From assembly GCA_045636325.1 (NCBI GenBank), contig JAZTXH010000011.1:1-64000 (forward strand): 64,000 nt of DNA, in the 5' to 3' direction. The stretch is from CAKSHP01 sp045636325. GTDB taxonomy: Bacteria; Bacillota; Clostridia; UBA1381; UMGS1253. This document shows positions 17,277 through 27,245 of this stretch, in pieces. Both the position numbers and the translations under genes were made by a program. The notes under the pieces are model-generated. The model saw nothing but the letters and a program-made list of their open reading frames with translations, was not told the DNA's origin and ran no database searches. Numbering within the stretch: position 1 is the stretch's first letter; every line of letters starts with the position of its first letter.

Positions 17277-18041
17277 TCATACATATTTTTCAATATCAAT
17301 AAATAATCTGCCTTTTTTAGATGTGCCGCTGACATCTAAAAATTTTACTTTTCCATATCCCCTGACAGATATTATATCATCTGAATTTAATTTTACATCA
17401 GTTTTTAAACATTCCTCGTAATTAACCTTTACACAGCCTGACTCAATAAGCTCAACAGAACTTCCCCTTGACAATCTGTATATGGCGCTTATAATGCCGT
17501 CAAGCCTCACTGATGCCACATTCACACTTTCTTTCAAAACCTTTTTCTCAGTAAAATCTTCTGCGTTTCCTTCAAAGTGTTTACAATCTACACTGTTTCT
17601 TCCCACACTTGAAAGATTGTAAATAATATAATCACTTATATCGTTTTTGCAAAACACAAGCGCCTGACCATCTTTAATTAATATATCGCCTATTACATCA
17701 CGTGTAATTCCCATTCCAAGAATTGCCCCAAGATAGTCTCTATGACTAAGATTTGCGCCAAATTTTCCCTTTTGGCTTATCAAAATCTTATCTATTTCAG
17801 TTTCATGCTCATCCATCCAGTCAGGATATGCAAAAAACATCACTCTTTCAGCATCCTCGTATCCACCAAAAAAGTCAACTTTTACCCCATATGGCAATTT
17901 AAGATTTCTCTTAATAAATATTGCCGAAGCAGGGTCTGTAAAATTACTCTGGCACACCGAGCCGCGCTTTTGACAAATTTTGCACGCATCTTCAATTTTC
18001 GAAAGTAAAAGTTTTCTTTCTTCTTTTGTTTTATCCATCAT
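17277..18041 (-). CDS. ylmH: YlmH-type S4 RNA-binding protein
   Basis: 254 residues. The middle domain has DYLGAILGMGITRDVIGDI and the C-terminus is an S4 RNA-binding domain beginning about residue 180 (RLDGIISAIYRLSR). YlmH homologues bind stalled 50S subunits in ribosome-associated quality control. Position between yggT and divIVA is the conserved ylm order. Confidence 0.92.
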   Translation of the reverse strand: MMDKTKEERKLLLSKIEDACKICQKRGSVCQSNFTDPASAIFIKRNLKLPYGVKVDFFGGYEDAERVMFFAYPDWMDEHETEIDKILISQKGKFGANLSHRDYLGAILGMGITRDVIGDILIKDGQALVFCKNDISDYIIYNLSSVGRNSVDCKHFEGNAEDFTEKKVLKESVNVASVRLDGIISAIYRLSRGSSVELIESGCVKVNYEECLKTDVKLNSDDIISVRGYGKVKFLDVSGTSKKGRLFIDIEKYV

Positions 18042-18058
18042 TAAGCACTATCCGCCTT

Positions 18059-18343
18059 TTACATCAATCCCATGCCTACTTTTGTTTCCATAAGACGCTG
18101 ATTAATATACCATATCAGGACATATATCAAAAATGCATCTATATCAAAAAACAGCTTTTTCTTCCCCGTCAGTTTTTTTATGGGGTAACCTATAATAAAA
18201 GTAAAGGGCATTGTTACCGTATAAAATGCCCTGTATGCTTTATTCTCATCAGTAGTAAAACATGAAATAAGGCAACGCAGGATAAGCAAAATTCTTAAAA
18301 TTCTGCAAACCCATAAACCGATTTCCAACCAAACAGCTGCCAT
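18059..18343 (-). CDS. YggT-family membrane protein
   Basis: 94 residues with two hydrophobic segments (about 8-27 and 65-85) and the family-type stretch YPIKKLTG between them. It corresponds to ylmG in the Bacillus ylm cluster. Proposed to assist cell division or membrane organisation; function not established. Overlaps nothing and is 17 bases from each neighbour. Confidence 0.85.
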   Translation of the reverse strand: MAAVWLEIGLWVCRILRILLILRCLISCFTTDENKAYRAFYTVTMPFTFIIGYPIKKLTGKKKLFFDIDAFLIYVLIWYINQRLMETKVGMGLM

Positions 18344-18359
18344 TTTCTACCTCTCAATA

Positions 18360-18809
18360 TCAGGAATTCCAACTGCTGAAAAGTCCTTTATTTTTAAGCT
18401 CGTCCTTAAAATCACCCATAATGCTTACATTATAAGGTGCAATAAGGAATATACCTGCAGAAACCTTCTGAATATTACCATCAAGACCATAAACCGCACC
18501 GCTTAGGAAATCTACCACACGGCGTGCAACATCTGTGTCAAGGTCTTCAAGATTAATTATAACAGGTTTCTTTGTTTTCAGGTGGTCTGCAATACCTTTT
18601 GCATCATCAAAATTTTCAGGCTGCATAACAACAACCTTAAGCTGTGTTGTTGCATGAATGTTAACAACCTTATTCTTTCTTCCGAAGCTGCTCTTTAATT
18701 CGGGTTCGTCATCTTCTTGGCGGTTTACATCATCCCATACATCAATATCTGCATCTGTACCTTCAGTGCCCAAACCTACCATATCTTTTATAGCGTCAAT
18801 AAATCCCAT
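18360..18809 (-). CDS. sepF: Cell division protein SepF
   Basis: 149 residues. The amphipathic N-terminus MGFIDAIKDMVGLG binds the membrane. The C-terminal 85 residues form the SepF/DUF552 core (VVVMQPENFDDAK, VIINLEDLD, RRVVDFLSGAVYGLDG). It links FtsZ filaments to the membrane and aligns them. AAGGAGG precedes the start. Confidence 0.95.
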   Translation of the reverse strand: MGFIDAIKDMVGLGTEGTDADIDVWDDVNRQEDDEPELKSSFGRKNKVVNIHATTQLKVVVMQPENFDDAKGIADHLKTKKPVIINLEDLDTDVARRVVDFLSGAVYGLDGNIQKVSAGIFLIAPYNVSIMGDFKDELKNKGLFSSWNS

Positions 18810-18869
18810 TATACGTTCCTCCTTATAATTGCTTTAATTATAAATTTTCTATTGATATTTTCTCTTTTT

Positions 18870-19574
18870 CTATTGATAATTCCTCTTTCCGAAGATTGCA
18901 CTTCCCACCCTTATCATATTCGCACCGGCTAAAACTGCATCTTCAAAATCAGAGCTCATACCCATAGACAAAATCTCCATATCTATATTATCATATTTAT
19001 TTGCTTTAATGTCAATATACAGTTTACGGGTGTTATCAAAATGTAATCTTGGTGTTACATTGTTGACATATATCGGAGCAATCGTCATAATTCCTTTGAC
19101 TTTTACATTTTCAAGCGCTGATGCATGCTTAAGCAATGAGTCTAATTCTTCAGGGGCACACCCGAATTTACTTTCTTCCCCTGATGTGTTCACTTGAAGC
19201 AAAATTTTTTGCACTGCATCCGCTTTTTTTGCCTGTTTTTGAATTTCATCTAACAATTCTGCAGAATCAACCGAATGGATAAGCTCTACTTTGCCAGCAA
19301 TATATTTCACCTTATTTTTTTGCAGATGACCTATAATGTGCCACTCTTTCGGGAAAACTTCAGTATACTTTTCCATAAGCTCCTGAACTCGGTTTTCACC
19401 TGCTATGTCTACCCCGCAATTAATTGCATATTCTATATCGCTTGCAGGAAATTTTTTTGTTACGCAAACAAGAGAAATTTCCTCGCTTTTCCTGCCGGCT
19501 TTTTTACAGGCGATATTTATTCTTTCTTTAACCTTTTTTATATTTTCGCTTATCTCAAATTCCCGACTGTTCAT
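18870..19574 (-). CDS. YggS-family PLP homeostasis protein
   Basis: 234 residues, alanine-racemase-like barrel. VCVTKKFP contains the PLP lysine; GENRVQE, WHIIGHLQKNK and LSMGMSSDF are family hallmarks. It carries PLP without a known catalytic turnover and balances vitamin B6 pools. Equivalent to ylmE in the ylm cluster. Confidence 0.94.
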   Translation of the reverse strand: MNSREFEISENIKKVKERINIACKKAGRKSEEISLVCVTKKFPASDIEYAINCGVDIAGENRVQELMEKYTEVFPKEWHIIGHLQKNKVKYIAGKVELIHSVDSAELLDEIQKQAKKADAVQKILLQVNTSGEESKFGCAPEELDSLLKHASALENVKVKGIMTIAPIYVNNVTPRLHFDNTRKLYIDIKANKYDNIDMEILSMGMSSDFEDAVLAGANMIRVGSAIFGKRNYQ

Positions 19575-19591
19575 ATCAATCTTCTTCTCCG

Positions 19592-20812
19592 TTATTTCAC
19601 AAGTTTTCCTTCAAAAATTCCGTCCCTGTCAAGAATAACGCTGTCATACATACGTATCATTCCTGAAGCAGCCGAGTTTTCTACAATTGCAACCTCATCG
19701 TTACTGTAGAGTACATTTACTTTTCGAAATCTCACCGTACCATTTGAATTAACATAAACACCCGGATCGTTTTCAGCTGAAAACCTGAGCGCAGTTGCCG
19801 GTATCTGTAGCCCTAAATGTTCCTCTTTTATAATTTCCACTTCACTTACTCTATTACAATACGCATTTTTAATTGCATCACCGATTTCCAATACACACAA
19901 AAATCTTTCATCATCTTCACTGTAGAGCTTTATTATCTTTGCCTCTGCTTCCGAATCAGAGCCGTCTGCAATTCTTATTTTTACATTACTCCCTTTACTG
20001 AGTCCGTAAACATCAGCTTTATTTATTTGGCAAACAAGAAGCCATTTTGTGTTATTAACTGTTTTACATACCTTATTAGATGCATTGTATTGCAAAACCT
20101 CGTTGCTCTTTACGTTTTTTGCATTCCTTACACAGTCATTTATCATATCTAAAGTTATAAGGTCATATTCCTTCGCCTTAAAGGTTTCTTCATATCCATC
20201 CGTAAATGGGAAGAATATTCCCGAATTTTTTGCATATATCTTTTCATTTGAAGCAGTTATTGTGCTCTCAATTTCATTTCTTCTTTCTTCAAGGCTTGCA
20301 ACAGTATCATTTATAACACCGCCACTGCCAACGTTCATAACTTCCTCTAAATTAATTGCAGCAACATCTAAAGATGATAAATCATATTTCAAAGTAAGGT
20401 CTATAATCTGCCCTACTCCTCTTCTTATATCATTTTCCACAGAATTTATGTCTGATGTAAAATTCGCATTGCCGCTGCTTAATTCATCAAGCATCTCAAT
20501 TCTTGAATTTATCTCTTCTATTTCCTGTTTTTCGCTGTCTTTAAGAGTTCCCTGATAAACAGTTGCAATATACGACCCGGCAGAAACCTTTGTACCGCTT
20601 TTAACCCTGCCTATAAGTATACCGCCGTGTCGGGTAGAATAAACATCTTCATCTCTTACATACACAGCAGAAACCTTTATTTTATCCTCATATTCCATAA
20701 GGCGTGCAACATGCGTTGAAACCTCATCATTATTAAAATATCTAAAAAGCCAGATAAATAAAACCAAAACAATCAGTCCTATAACAATCCAGCGTCTTTT
20801 GTATTTTTTCAT
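19592..20812 (-). CDS. HlyD-like membrane-anchored adaptor protein
   Basis: 406 residues. One N-terminal membrane helix (about 8-24), then a biotinyl/lipoyl-like half-motif (GILIGRVKSGTKVSAGSYIATVYQ), a coiled hairpin region and a second barrel half towards the C-terminus. This is the profile of the HlyD/RND adaptor superfamily found at the head of the clostridial ylm operon. No transporter partner is adjacent, so its role here is unknown. GGAGG precedes the start. Confidence 0.8.
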   Translation of the reverse strand: MKKYKRRWIVIGLIVLVLFIWLFRYFNNDEVSTHVARLMEYEDKIKVSAVYVRDEDVYSTRHGGILIGRVKSGTKVSAGSYIATVYQGTLKDSEKQEIEEINSRIEMLDELSSGNANFTSDINSVENDIRRGVGQIIDLTLKYDLSSLDVAAINLEEVMNVGSGGVINDTVASLEERRNEIESTITASNEKIYAKNSGIFFPFTDGYEETFKAKEYDLITLDMINDCVRNAKNVKSNEVLQYNASNKVCKTVNNTKWLLVCQINKADVYGLSKGSNVKIRIADGSDSEAEAKIIKLYSEDDERFLCVLEIGDAIKNAYCNRVSEVEIIKEEHLGLQIPATALRFSAENDPGVYVNSNGTVRFRKVNVLYSNDEVAIVENSAASGMIRMYDSVILDRDGIFEGKLVK

Positions 20813-20946
20813 ATCTAACCTCCGGCAAGATAATCTCTTGACTAAAATATCAATCTGTGCTAAACTTATATACCATATATTCTACCACAAACAGACTTGC
20901 AAAATCAAGACATATATTATATTTATTTTTAAGGAGATTTGATTTT

Positions 20947-21357
20947 ATGATAAAAAAGCATTTGGTGATAAACACTCCGCTCCAGATTTTAAAGGCGACC
21001 CTCCCTTATGAAAATTAATAAAAATGAATACGAATTTTATAAACAAAGCAAGATTGGAGCTTTTGTATTTGTTTTTCAGGCAAAAGGTTTCTTTTATAAA
21101 TACGATAAAGGCGGTATAGATGCACTTTCACCAAAAGCAATGAAAAGATACTATTACAAAGAAATATAGAAATTTATCATAAGCTTAAAGAACTCTGCGA
21201 AAAAGAGAATATTTCTCTTACCGCAGCAATGCTTTCCTGCCTTACATCAAACACTGATTTCAATACAGTTGCAACAGCAGAGCGGGTTTTAACGAACATA
21301 CAGGCTTGTGACACTATACTTGATTACAATGAGATATTAAAAACACTTAATTATTAA
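20947..21357 (+). pseudogene. Decayed aldo/keto reductase, C-terminal third
   Basis: Three reading-frame pieces line up with the last part of an aldo/keto reductase. Frame 1 from 20947 gives VINTPLQ (the strand-7 substrate loop). 21008-21169 gives EYEFYKQSKIGAFVFVFQ-AKGFF, and 21169-21357 gives ENISLTAAMLSCLTSN and the C-terminal helix. A stop and a frameshift break them, and the N-terminal two thirds are missing. Catalytic Asp/Tyr/Lys/His are therefore absent. Confidence 0.7.
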
Positions 21358-21427
21358 ACTCAATGTCGACGCGCATAAATTTTCTTTCAATTTCAAAACA
21401 AACATTTTTTGTTTAAAATAAAGATTT

Positions 21428-22141
21428 TTAACTTATCATAAGGTCGTTAATTTCATCTTGTGTAAGCTCTCGCATCTTACCGCGTTCAAGCGACTTATCA
21501 AGTTTTAAATTTCCAATCTGAATCCTCTCTAAGCTTAAAACTTTTTTTCCAACAGCTTCAAACATTCTCTTTACCTGATGGAATTTTCCTTCATATATCG
21601 TAAGGTAAATAAAACTTTCACCGTCATTTACGTTTATAATTTCAAGCTCAGCCGGCAGGCATTTATATCCGCCGTCAATCTCTATTCCTTGTTTCATTTT
21701 ATCTACATCCGAAATATTAATCTCACCTTGAATTTTTGCATAATATTTTTTTTGGATATAATGCCTTGGTGATGTAAGATGATGTGAAAAGTCTCCATCA
21801 TTCGTAAGAAGCAGAAGCCCTGTTGTATCTATATCGAGTCTTCCCACACAAAACACATCATGCATTTTATATTTATCTTCTACCAATTCCGTAACAACCC
21901 TGTATCTTTTATCTTCATTTGCACTAATATATCCTTCCGGCTTATTAAGCATAAGATAAATATGTTTCTTATAAAAAATTTCTTTTTGTTCACAAACAAT
22001 TTTATCTTCATTTTCGTTTATATGCATTTCCGCCTTTCTTACGGTTTCGCCATTAACTGAAACCTTACCGTCTTTTAAAAGCCGTTTTACATCCTTTCTG
22101 CTCCCTAATCCCATATTGCATAAAAATTTATCAATCCTCAT
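21428..22141 (-). CDS. RsuA/RluB-family rRNA pseudouridine synthase
   Basis: 237 residues. N-terminal S4 domain (1-60, RIDKFLCNMGLGSRKDVK), then GRLDIDTTGLLLLTNDG with the catalytic Asp and KYYAKIQG. The length and motifs fit RsuA (16S rRNA position 516) better than the larger RluB. Two decayed oxidoreductase remnants on the opposite strand flank it. Confidence 0.92.
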   Translation of the reverse strand: MRIDKFLCNMGLGSRKDVKRLLKDGKVSVNGETVRKAEMHINENEDKIVCEQKEIFYKKHIYLMLNKPEGYISANEDKRYRVVTELVEDKYKMHDVFCVGRLDIDTTGLLLLTNDGDFSHHLTSPRHYIQKKYYAKIQGEINISDVDKMKQGIEIDGGYKCLPAELEIINVNDGESFIYLTIYEGKFHQVKRMFEAVGKKVLSLERIQIGNLKLDKSLERGKMRELTQDEINDLMIS

Positions 22142-22206
22142 AATTATCCCTTCTTTAAAACAAGAATTTTACTTATCTAATAATATCATATTTATACATA
22201 CACAAT

Positions 22207-22445
22207 CAAGAGAAACAATCAAAAAAACAATAACACCAAGAGATGAAATCACAAGCGACACATATAAGCTTGGCATTCCCAAATCTGACGTACACGATTT
22301 TTACAGAAATATTTGTGCAGCAATAGACGGAGAAAAAGAGCAACTTATCAAGCCTCGCGAATCGTTTCGTGTGCTTAAAACAATGAAAGCAGCCTTTGCT
22401 TCCGTTGATGCAGGTCCGGTTATTACTTTAGACGAAGGAAACTGA
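22207..22445 (+). pseudogene. C-terminal remnant of a Gfo/Idh/MocA-type oxidoreductase
   Basis: About 79 codons: HDFYRNICAAIDGEKEQLIKP followed by RVLKTMKAAFASVDAGPV match the last helix and strand of sugar/inositol dehydrogenases of the Gfo/Idh/MocA family. The NAD-binding N-terminus and the catalytic domain are missing, with no recognisable coding sequence directly upstream. Confidence 0.65.
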
Positions 22446-22722
22446 GTTAAGAATAAAAAGTCAAACTGCGGATGTATTTTTTGTCCCCAGTTTTTTATTA
22501 CAGAGCAAATGGGATGTGACATGCACAAGTTCGTTTTTTCTTAGTTTAATATTTTTTTGCTTTTTAAAGACATATTTTTTGTATAAAATATCACATGCAA
22601 TTTGTTTTTTTATTTGACACAAAAAATTTTTTTCAAAAAAAACTATACAAATAAAAAAATCTGTGTTAAAATTATTGTGATGTAATTTTTAAGAATTATA
22701 AAAAACAAAGGAGCAAGTGTAA

Positions 22723-23406
22723 ATGAAAAAGATTTATGAAGGTAAAACAAAAGACGTTTATTCTCTTGACAACGGAAATGTAATGCTTAAGTTCAAAGAC
22801 GACTGCACAGGTAAAGATGGTATATTTGATCCCGGCGAAAACAGTGTAGGTCTTACAATAGAAGGTATTGGCAGAGCTAACCTTGAAACTTCAATTCATT
22901 ATTTCGAGCTTTTAAAGAAAGCCGGAATTAAAACTCATTATGTAGGTGCTAATGTTGAGGATGCAACTATGGAAGTTCTACCCGGTAAGGTATTCGGTCA
23001 TGGTCTTGAAGTTATCTGCCGTTTAGTTGCAACAGGAAGCTTTATCCGCAGATACGGTGAGTACATCGAAGATGGCACAGTGCTCGAAGGCGGATATGTC
23101 GAATGCACATTTAAAAATGACGAAAAGGGCGATCCTCTTGTAACAGGTGAAGGTCTTGCCGCTTTGGGCGTTATGACACCTGCTATGTTTGAAAGCATGA
23201 AAGAGCAGACTCTAAAAATCACAAAAATCGTTGCTGATGATTTAAAATCAATAGGTCTTGATTTGTGGGATATTAAGTTTGAGTTTGGTTATAACAATGA
23301 CGAAGTTATTCTTATTGACGAAATCGCTTCAGGTAATATGAGAGTTTATAAAGATGGTAAGATTGTTGACCCTGTTGAACTTACAAAGCTTATCTTAAAC
23401 AGATAA
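22723..23406 (+). CDS. purC: Phosphoribosylaminoimidazole-succinocarboxamide synthase
   Basis: 227 residues. YEGKTKDVY at the N-terminus, then FKDDCTGKDG, RRYG and DEIASGNMR, the nucleotide and substrate-binding motifs of SAICAR synthetase. It condenses CAIR with aspartate in purine synthesis. No other pur gene is adjacent. AAAGGAG lies upstream, and a strong terminator follows. Confidence 0.96.
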   Translation: MKKIYEGKTKDVYSLDNGNVMLKFKDDCTGKDGIFDPGENSVGLTIEGIGRANLETSIHYFELLKKAGIKTHYVGANVEDATMEVLPGKVFGHGLEVICRLVATGSFIRRYGEYIEDGTVLEGGYVECTFKNDEKGDPLVTGEGLAALGVMTPAMFESMKEQTLKITKIVADDLKSIGLDLWDIKFEFGYNNDEVILIDEIASGNMRVYKDGKIVDPVELTKLILNR

Positions 23407-23413
23407 TAAAATA

Positions 23414-23465
23414 AACTGTAAAAAAGGCAATCAGTTTTTTGAAGCTGACTGCCTTTTTTACAGTT
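23414..23465 (+). terminator. Terminator after purC
   Basis: Long stem: AACTGTAAAAAAGGCA and TGCCTTTTTTACAGTT around TCAGTTTTTTGAAGCTGAC. Confidence 0.9.
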
Positions 23466-23653
23466 ATTTTCGACTGTTCTAATTACGAATTTAATGTTTA
23501 AATCTTCATAAAGTATTATATGTCCACAGATGATAAAGCATCATAACTCTTTTACCACAGCAAGTCACATCTGCTGACGAAACTGTTGTTTAATCATATC
23601 TCTTACCTCAAATAAATTATATCATCTGCTTATTATAGCTCTAAATGTTTATA

Positions 23654-25081
23654 TTATATTTTTCTTTTTATTTTCGCTTTAGTATTTAAATAGGACATCC
23701 TGAAAAACGAAAGTCTTTTATTTGTGTAGAGTTTTTGAATACTGTCATAAAAATTAAAAGGTGCAAAAGGTGCCATATATGGTGTTTTAAGGCTTGTATC
23801 ATCTATTATTGAAATAAGCATTAAAAATCCTGCACACACAAGACCCGGAATGCCGAATATCCAAGATGTAAGCATAAAGAGAATCTTTATTATTCTGAAA
23901 GAATTAGCCATCGACACATCTGCCATAACAAATGAGCTTAAAAGAGAAAGCGAAACTATAATTAAAATTACCGGCGAAAATATTTTTGCCTCCACAATTG
24001 CAGAGCCAACCACAATACCTCCCACGATACCGATAGATGAGCCTATGCTTTTTGGAGCACGCATAAGTGCTTCTCGCAGAATTTCAACAAACGCTTCCAT
24101 AATAAATGCTTCTGCAACCACATTAAACACAACTCCCGCCCTACCCGATGCAAGCACTATTGCATACGAGGTTTTAATTGCTTCACCATGATGCAGCATA
24201 GTTGCAATATAAAAAGGAGTTATAAATAGCGATATGATTATTGCACTTATTCTTATAAGTCGTGAAAACAAAGTAAAATATATATTTTCATATTCTTCTT
24301 CGCCTGAGAAAATAAATTCAGAAAACACTTTAGGTAATACAAGAGCTATACCGCTGCCTTCGCAAAGCACTATTATTTTTCCGTCAAGCATTGCACTGCA
24401 GGCAACATCGGAGCGTTGCTCCATTCCCGCCTGTGGAAACACCGAATACGGTTTATCATTTAAAAACCATAACAGCTTTCCTGCTTCATTTATTCCGTCT
24501 ATATCTATTTTTGAAAGCCTTTCCTTTATAAGCCTGACATATTTGTCGTCTGCAATATCTTTTATATATCCTATAAGCACACCGGTTTTTGTTCTTCTGC
24601 CAATCTGCATCGTGTCAAGCTTTAAATTCTTATCCTTTACACGGTATCTTATTAAAGAAAGGTTAGAATCTATATTTTCAGTAAAGGAATCCTTTGCTCC
24701 AAGAATTGAGTAATTTATATCCGCTTCCGAAGGAGATGTTCGTATAACAGCTTTAAGATTGATTATAATCGGTGCAATGCCCTCTGCCAACAAAGCGCAC
24801 ATCCCGTTTAAAACTTCATTTACTATTTTGTCTTCATTTTCCGATATTCTAAGGTCTTCACAAGTAAGAATACCATATGCAATATGCTGTGAGCTTTTGA
24901 TTTTTTCTTCTCCGTTCAAAAATTTTAACATTGGCTTTATTACAGTTCTTGCAAGCATATCCGTATTTGTGAGCTGTTTTACATATAAAATATATACCTC
25001 GCCTTTTTTTCCTTCAATTTTTCTTAAAATAAGATTATGGTTTTTTGACCATTTGGTGACCTTTTCTTCTACATTATACAT
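23654..25081 (-). CDS. Spore germination receptor subunit A (GerA family)
   Basis: 475 residues, typical for GerAA/GerKA. The soluble N-terminal domain (about 1-240) includes GRRTKTGV and the conserved MEQRSDVACSAMLDG; the C-terminal part has four to five membrane helices. It is one subunit of the nutrient-germinant receptor in the spore inner membrane. It is the last gene of the B-C-A receptor operon. Confidence 0.93.
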   Translation of the reverse strand: MYNVEEKVTKWSKNHNLILRKIEGKKGEVYILYVKQLTNTDMLARTVIKPMLKFLNGEEKIKSSQHIAYGILTCEDLRISENEDKIVNEVLNGMCALLAEGIAPIIINLKAVIRTSPSEADINYSILGAKDSFTENIDSNLSLIRYRVKDKNLKLDTMQIGRRTKTGVLIGYIKDIADDKYVRLIKERLSKIDIDGINEAGKLLWFLNDKPYSVFPQAGMEQRSDVACSAMLDGKIIVLCEGSGIALVLPKVFSEFIFSGEEEYENIYFTLFSRLIRISAIIISLFITPFYIATMLHHGEAIKTSYAIVLASGRAGVVFNVVAEAFIMEAFVEILREALMRAPKSIGSSIGIVGGIVVGSAIVEAKIFSPVILIIVSLSLLSSFVMADVSMANSFRIIKILFMLTSWIFGIPGLVCAGFLMLISIIDDTSLKTPYMAPFAPFNFYDSIQKLYTNKRLSFFRMSYLNTKAKIKRKI

Positions 25082-25101
25082 TTTTAATTCTTCCTTTCAG
25101 C

Positions 25102-26127
25102 TTATTTTTGCTTTATATCCACCCAAAGATTAAGCTTTGCATTTTTTATAAGTTCAGAATAGTTTTGATTTTCAAATTCAAATCTGTAGTCCTTTTGAAA
25201 TATTCGATACAACTTTAAAAAATCACATCCCTCATCTTTGCAATACTTGAATGCCGCTTCTGCACTTTGTCTTATATTTTTTTCTGCCTTTTGTTTTATA
25301 TCCTCTGTCATATCCGCACTACAGACAAAATCAAAGGTAACATCAAAACTTAAATTTTCTCCGTCAAAATAAGCTTCTTTTCGTTCAGCAGTTTTATATA
25401 TACTGTATTTGTCAGAATTAAAATAAAAATCAAGTGATGCCTTTTCATTAAGAAAAATATTAACCCCTTCTGTTTGCTCATTCTTTGTAAATCCAACAAG
25501 TTTCTCACCGTTAAAAATACCATATCCATCAAAACGCATAATATCATCAGAAATATCAACCGTGGCAACTGCAAGACCTGTTTTGCCAACAGCCTGCATT
25601 TCAAAAACATCCGAAAATTCACAATATGTTATTCTGCCTTCTTCTCCTAATGCCTTTAGAAGGCTTTCAGCAGCAAATCCTCCTGTAAAATCATTTATTG
25701 CATTGTGTGTTATAACTTTTTTCGGCTCTTTTTTGGTTATAAAGAACATGCTTTCGCTTCTTAATTTGTAGTCTGATTTTAAACTTTGTGCAAGCTTATA
25801 AATTCCGTTTTCAGCAAATTTGTCCGACACAACAACTGCTCTTATTCCGCCATAAAACAGCGGATGGTCTGCACTTTTTTTAAGATTATCTTCTGCTTCG
25901 GCCAGACTTTTACCTTCAGCAAAAATCAAACTCACTGGCTTATCTGCCATAGAATCCGAAAGAGTTCTTACATTAGCTACCCCGCCGCCCAGTATTATTT
26001 TACCATCCTTTTCATCGGCAAAATAGGTTGTAAGAATATCCATATTTTCTATCTGATAATCACTGCAGCCACTAAGCAATAACACACACAAAACTACAAA
26101 CAGACACACCGCTGATTTTACTTTCAT
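25102..26127 (-). CDS. Spore germination lipoprotein (Ger(x)C family)
   Basis: 341 residues. Lipoprotein signal ending LLLSGCSDY, then the Ger(x)C pattern IENMDILTTYFADEK and GFTKNEQTEGV, with a helical C-terminal domain. It is the lipid-anchored C subunit of the germinant receptor. Sits between the B and A genes. Confidence 0.93.
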   Translation of the reverse strand: MKVKSAVCLFVVLCVLLLSGCSDYQIENMDILTTYFADEKDGKIILGGGVANVRTLSDSMADKPVSLIFAEGKSLAEAEDNLKKSADHPLFYGGIRAVVVSDKFAENGIYKLAQSLKSDYKLRSESMFFITKKEPKKVITHNAINDFTGGFAAESLLKALGEEGRITYCEFSDVFEMQAVGKTGLAVATVDISDDIMRFDGYGIFNGEKLVGFTKNEQTEGVNIFLNEKASLDFYFNSDKYSIYKTAERKEAYFDGENLSFDVTFDFVCSADMTEDIKQKAEKNIRQSAEAAFKYCKDEGCDFLKLYRIFQKDYRFEFENQNYSELIKNAKLNLWVDIKQK

Positions 26128-26140
26128 TATATACCTCCTT

Positions 26141-27181
26141 TTAAGCGCTTTTATTTTTTTCTTTTAAATATCTTAAAAGATAACTTCCCGCAAGAAAATA
26201 AAGCAGCCCTCCTGCGCCAATGCTTAAAAACCATATAATTGTATCGGTTAAATTTTTTATGTTTGATAAAACTCTTGAAATAAAAAACACACCCGCGCTG
26301 CAAATAAAATACAACCACGATCTGTCTGAGTCATTTTTACTTAAAACAGCTTTTATTCCGCATCCGGCAGATATAAAGGCCGAAATCATAAATGCAACCC
26401 ACGCAATAAAATATAAAATATCTCCTCTTCCAAGCAAATCACTTTTTCGCATAGCAAGCACTGCAGCGTCAAAACACATAGCAGTCTGTTCTGCTCCCAG
26501 CAAAACTATGCACGAATAAATTATAAGAAAATATGCACATCCGCTCAACAAAAACCCTGCCAGCCATGAGACGGTATTGCCCTTTTGGGAAAAAATGAGC
26601 GTACACAGGCTTGAAACAGACAGTATCCCAAAAATTGCAAGAGCGGGATAAATAATATTTCCATTAAGTCGTTCTATTTCAAACAACGGAAAAATTTTTA
26701 CTGTTTCCCCTCCAAAAACAATCAGACTTCTTATTAAAACAATTCCCGTAACAAAAAACAGTCCTGAAACTGTTACTGCATAAAAAATTGCCCGTTTCTG
26801 CTTAAACAGTGTTATAAGCAAAATAATACATAATCCCGCGGTAATAAAAATTTCACTTGTATCGGGCAAAATCCACATATTTATTACAGATGTAAAATGT
26901 GCACACAAAAAGGAACAGGCTAAAAATAAAATAGCAGAATATATAAATTTGAAAACTTTTTTTGATGCTCTATTTTTTGTTATGTTTATCTCCTCATTAA
27001 ATTGTCCTCGAGTAGCACATATCGTAAACACTGGCAAAGCAGCAAAAACACTCCCCAACACCACCGGAATCCATGCCGATGTTGACGCACCTTTAACAAC
27101 TGTGTTTGCAATAAAAAAGCTTCCCGCACCAATACTTACAGTGGTAAAATAAATTATATGTGAAATATTGATTTTTTTCAT
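26141..27181 (-). CDS. Spore germination permease (GerB family)
   Basis: The start at 27181 was chosen because AAGGAGGGC lies four bases upstream; the longer frame from 27247 has a basic non-native-looking extension. 346 residues with about ten membrane helices (APC-like), opening INISHIIYFTTVSIGAGSFF. The B subunit is thought to bind the germinant and form the channel. First gene of the operon. I could not see a convincing forespore (sigma-G) promoter. Confidence 0.92.
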   Translation of the reverse strand: MKKINISHIIYFTTVSIGAGSFFIANTVVKGASTSAWIPVVLGSVFAALPVFTICATRGQFNEEINITKNRASKKVFKFIYSAILFLACSFLCAHFTSVINMWILPDTSEIFITAGLCIILLITLFKQKRAIFYAVTVSGLFFVTGIVLIRSLIVFGGETVKIFPLFEIERLNGNIIYPALAIFGILSVSSLCTLIFSQKGNTVSWLAGFLLSGCAYFLIIYSCIVLLGAEQTAMCFDAAVLAMRKSDLLGRGDILYFIAWVAFMISAFISAGCGIKAVLSKNDSDRSWLYFICSAGVFFISRVLSNIKNLTDTIIWFLSIGAGGLLYFLAGSYLLRYLKEKNKSA

Positions 27182-27245
27182 TTTTGCCCTCCTTTTAGCC
27201 TTATTTTTGCCCTTTCTGCAAAATTTATACAACAGGCGATAACAC

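Noticed and set aside
22610..22670. TTGACA near 22613 as a purC promoter.
   Set aside because: The nearest TATA-like hexamer is 24 bases away, too far; an alternative TATACA-17-TAAAAT is weak, so no promoter is called.
23466..23653. Intergenic stretch after purC, checked for a small gene.
   Set aside because: Only short frames with stops and no ribosome binding site were seen; nothing reportable.
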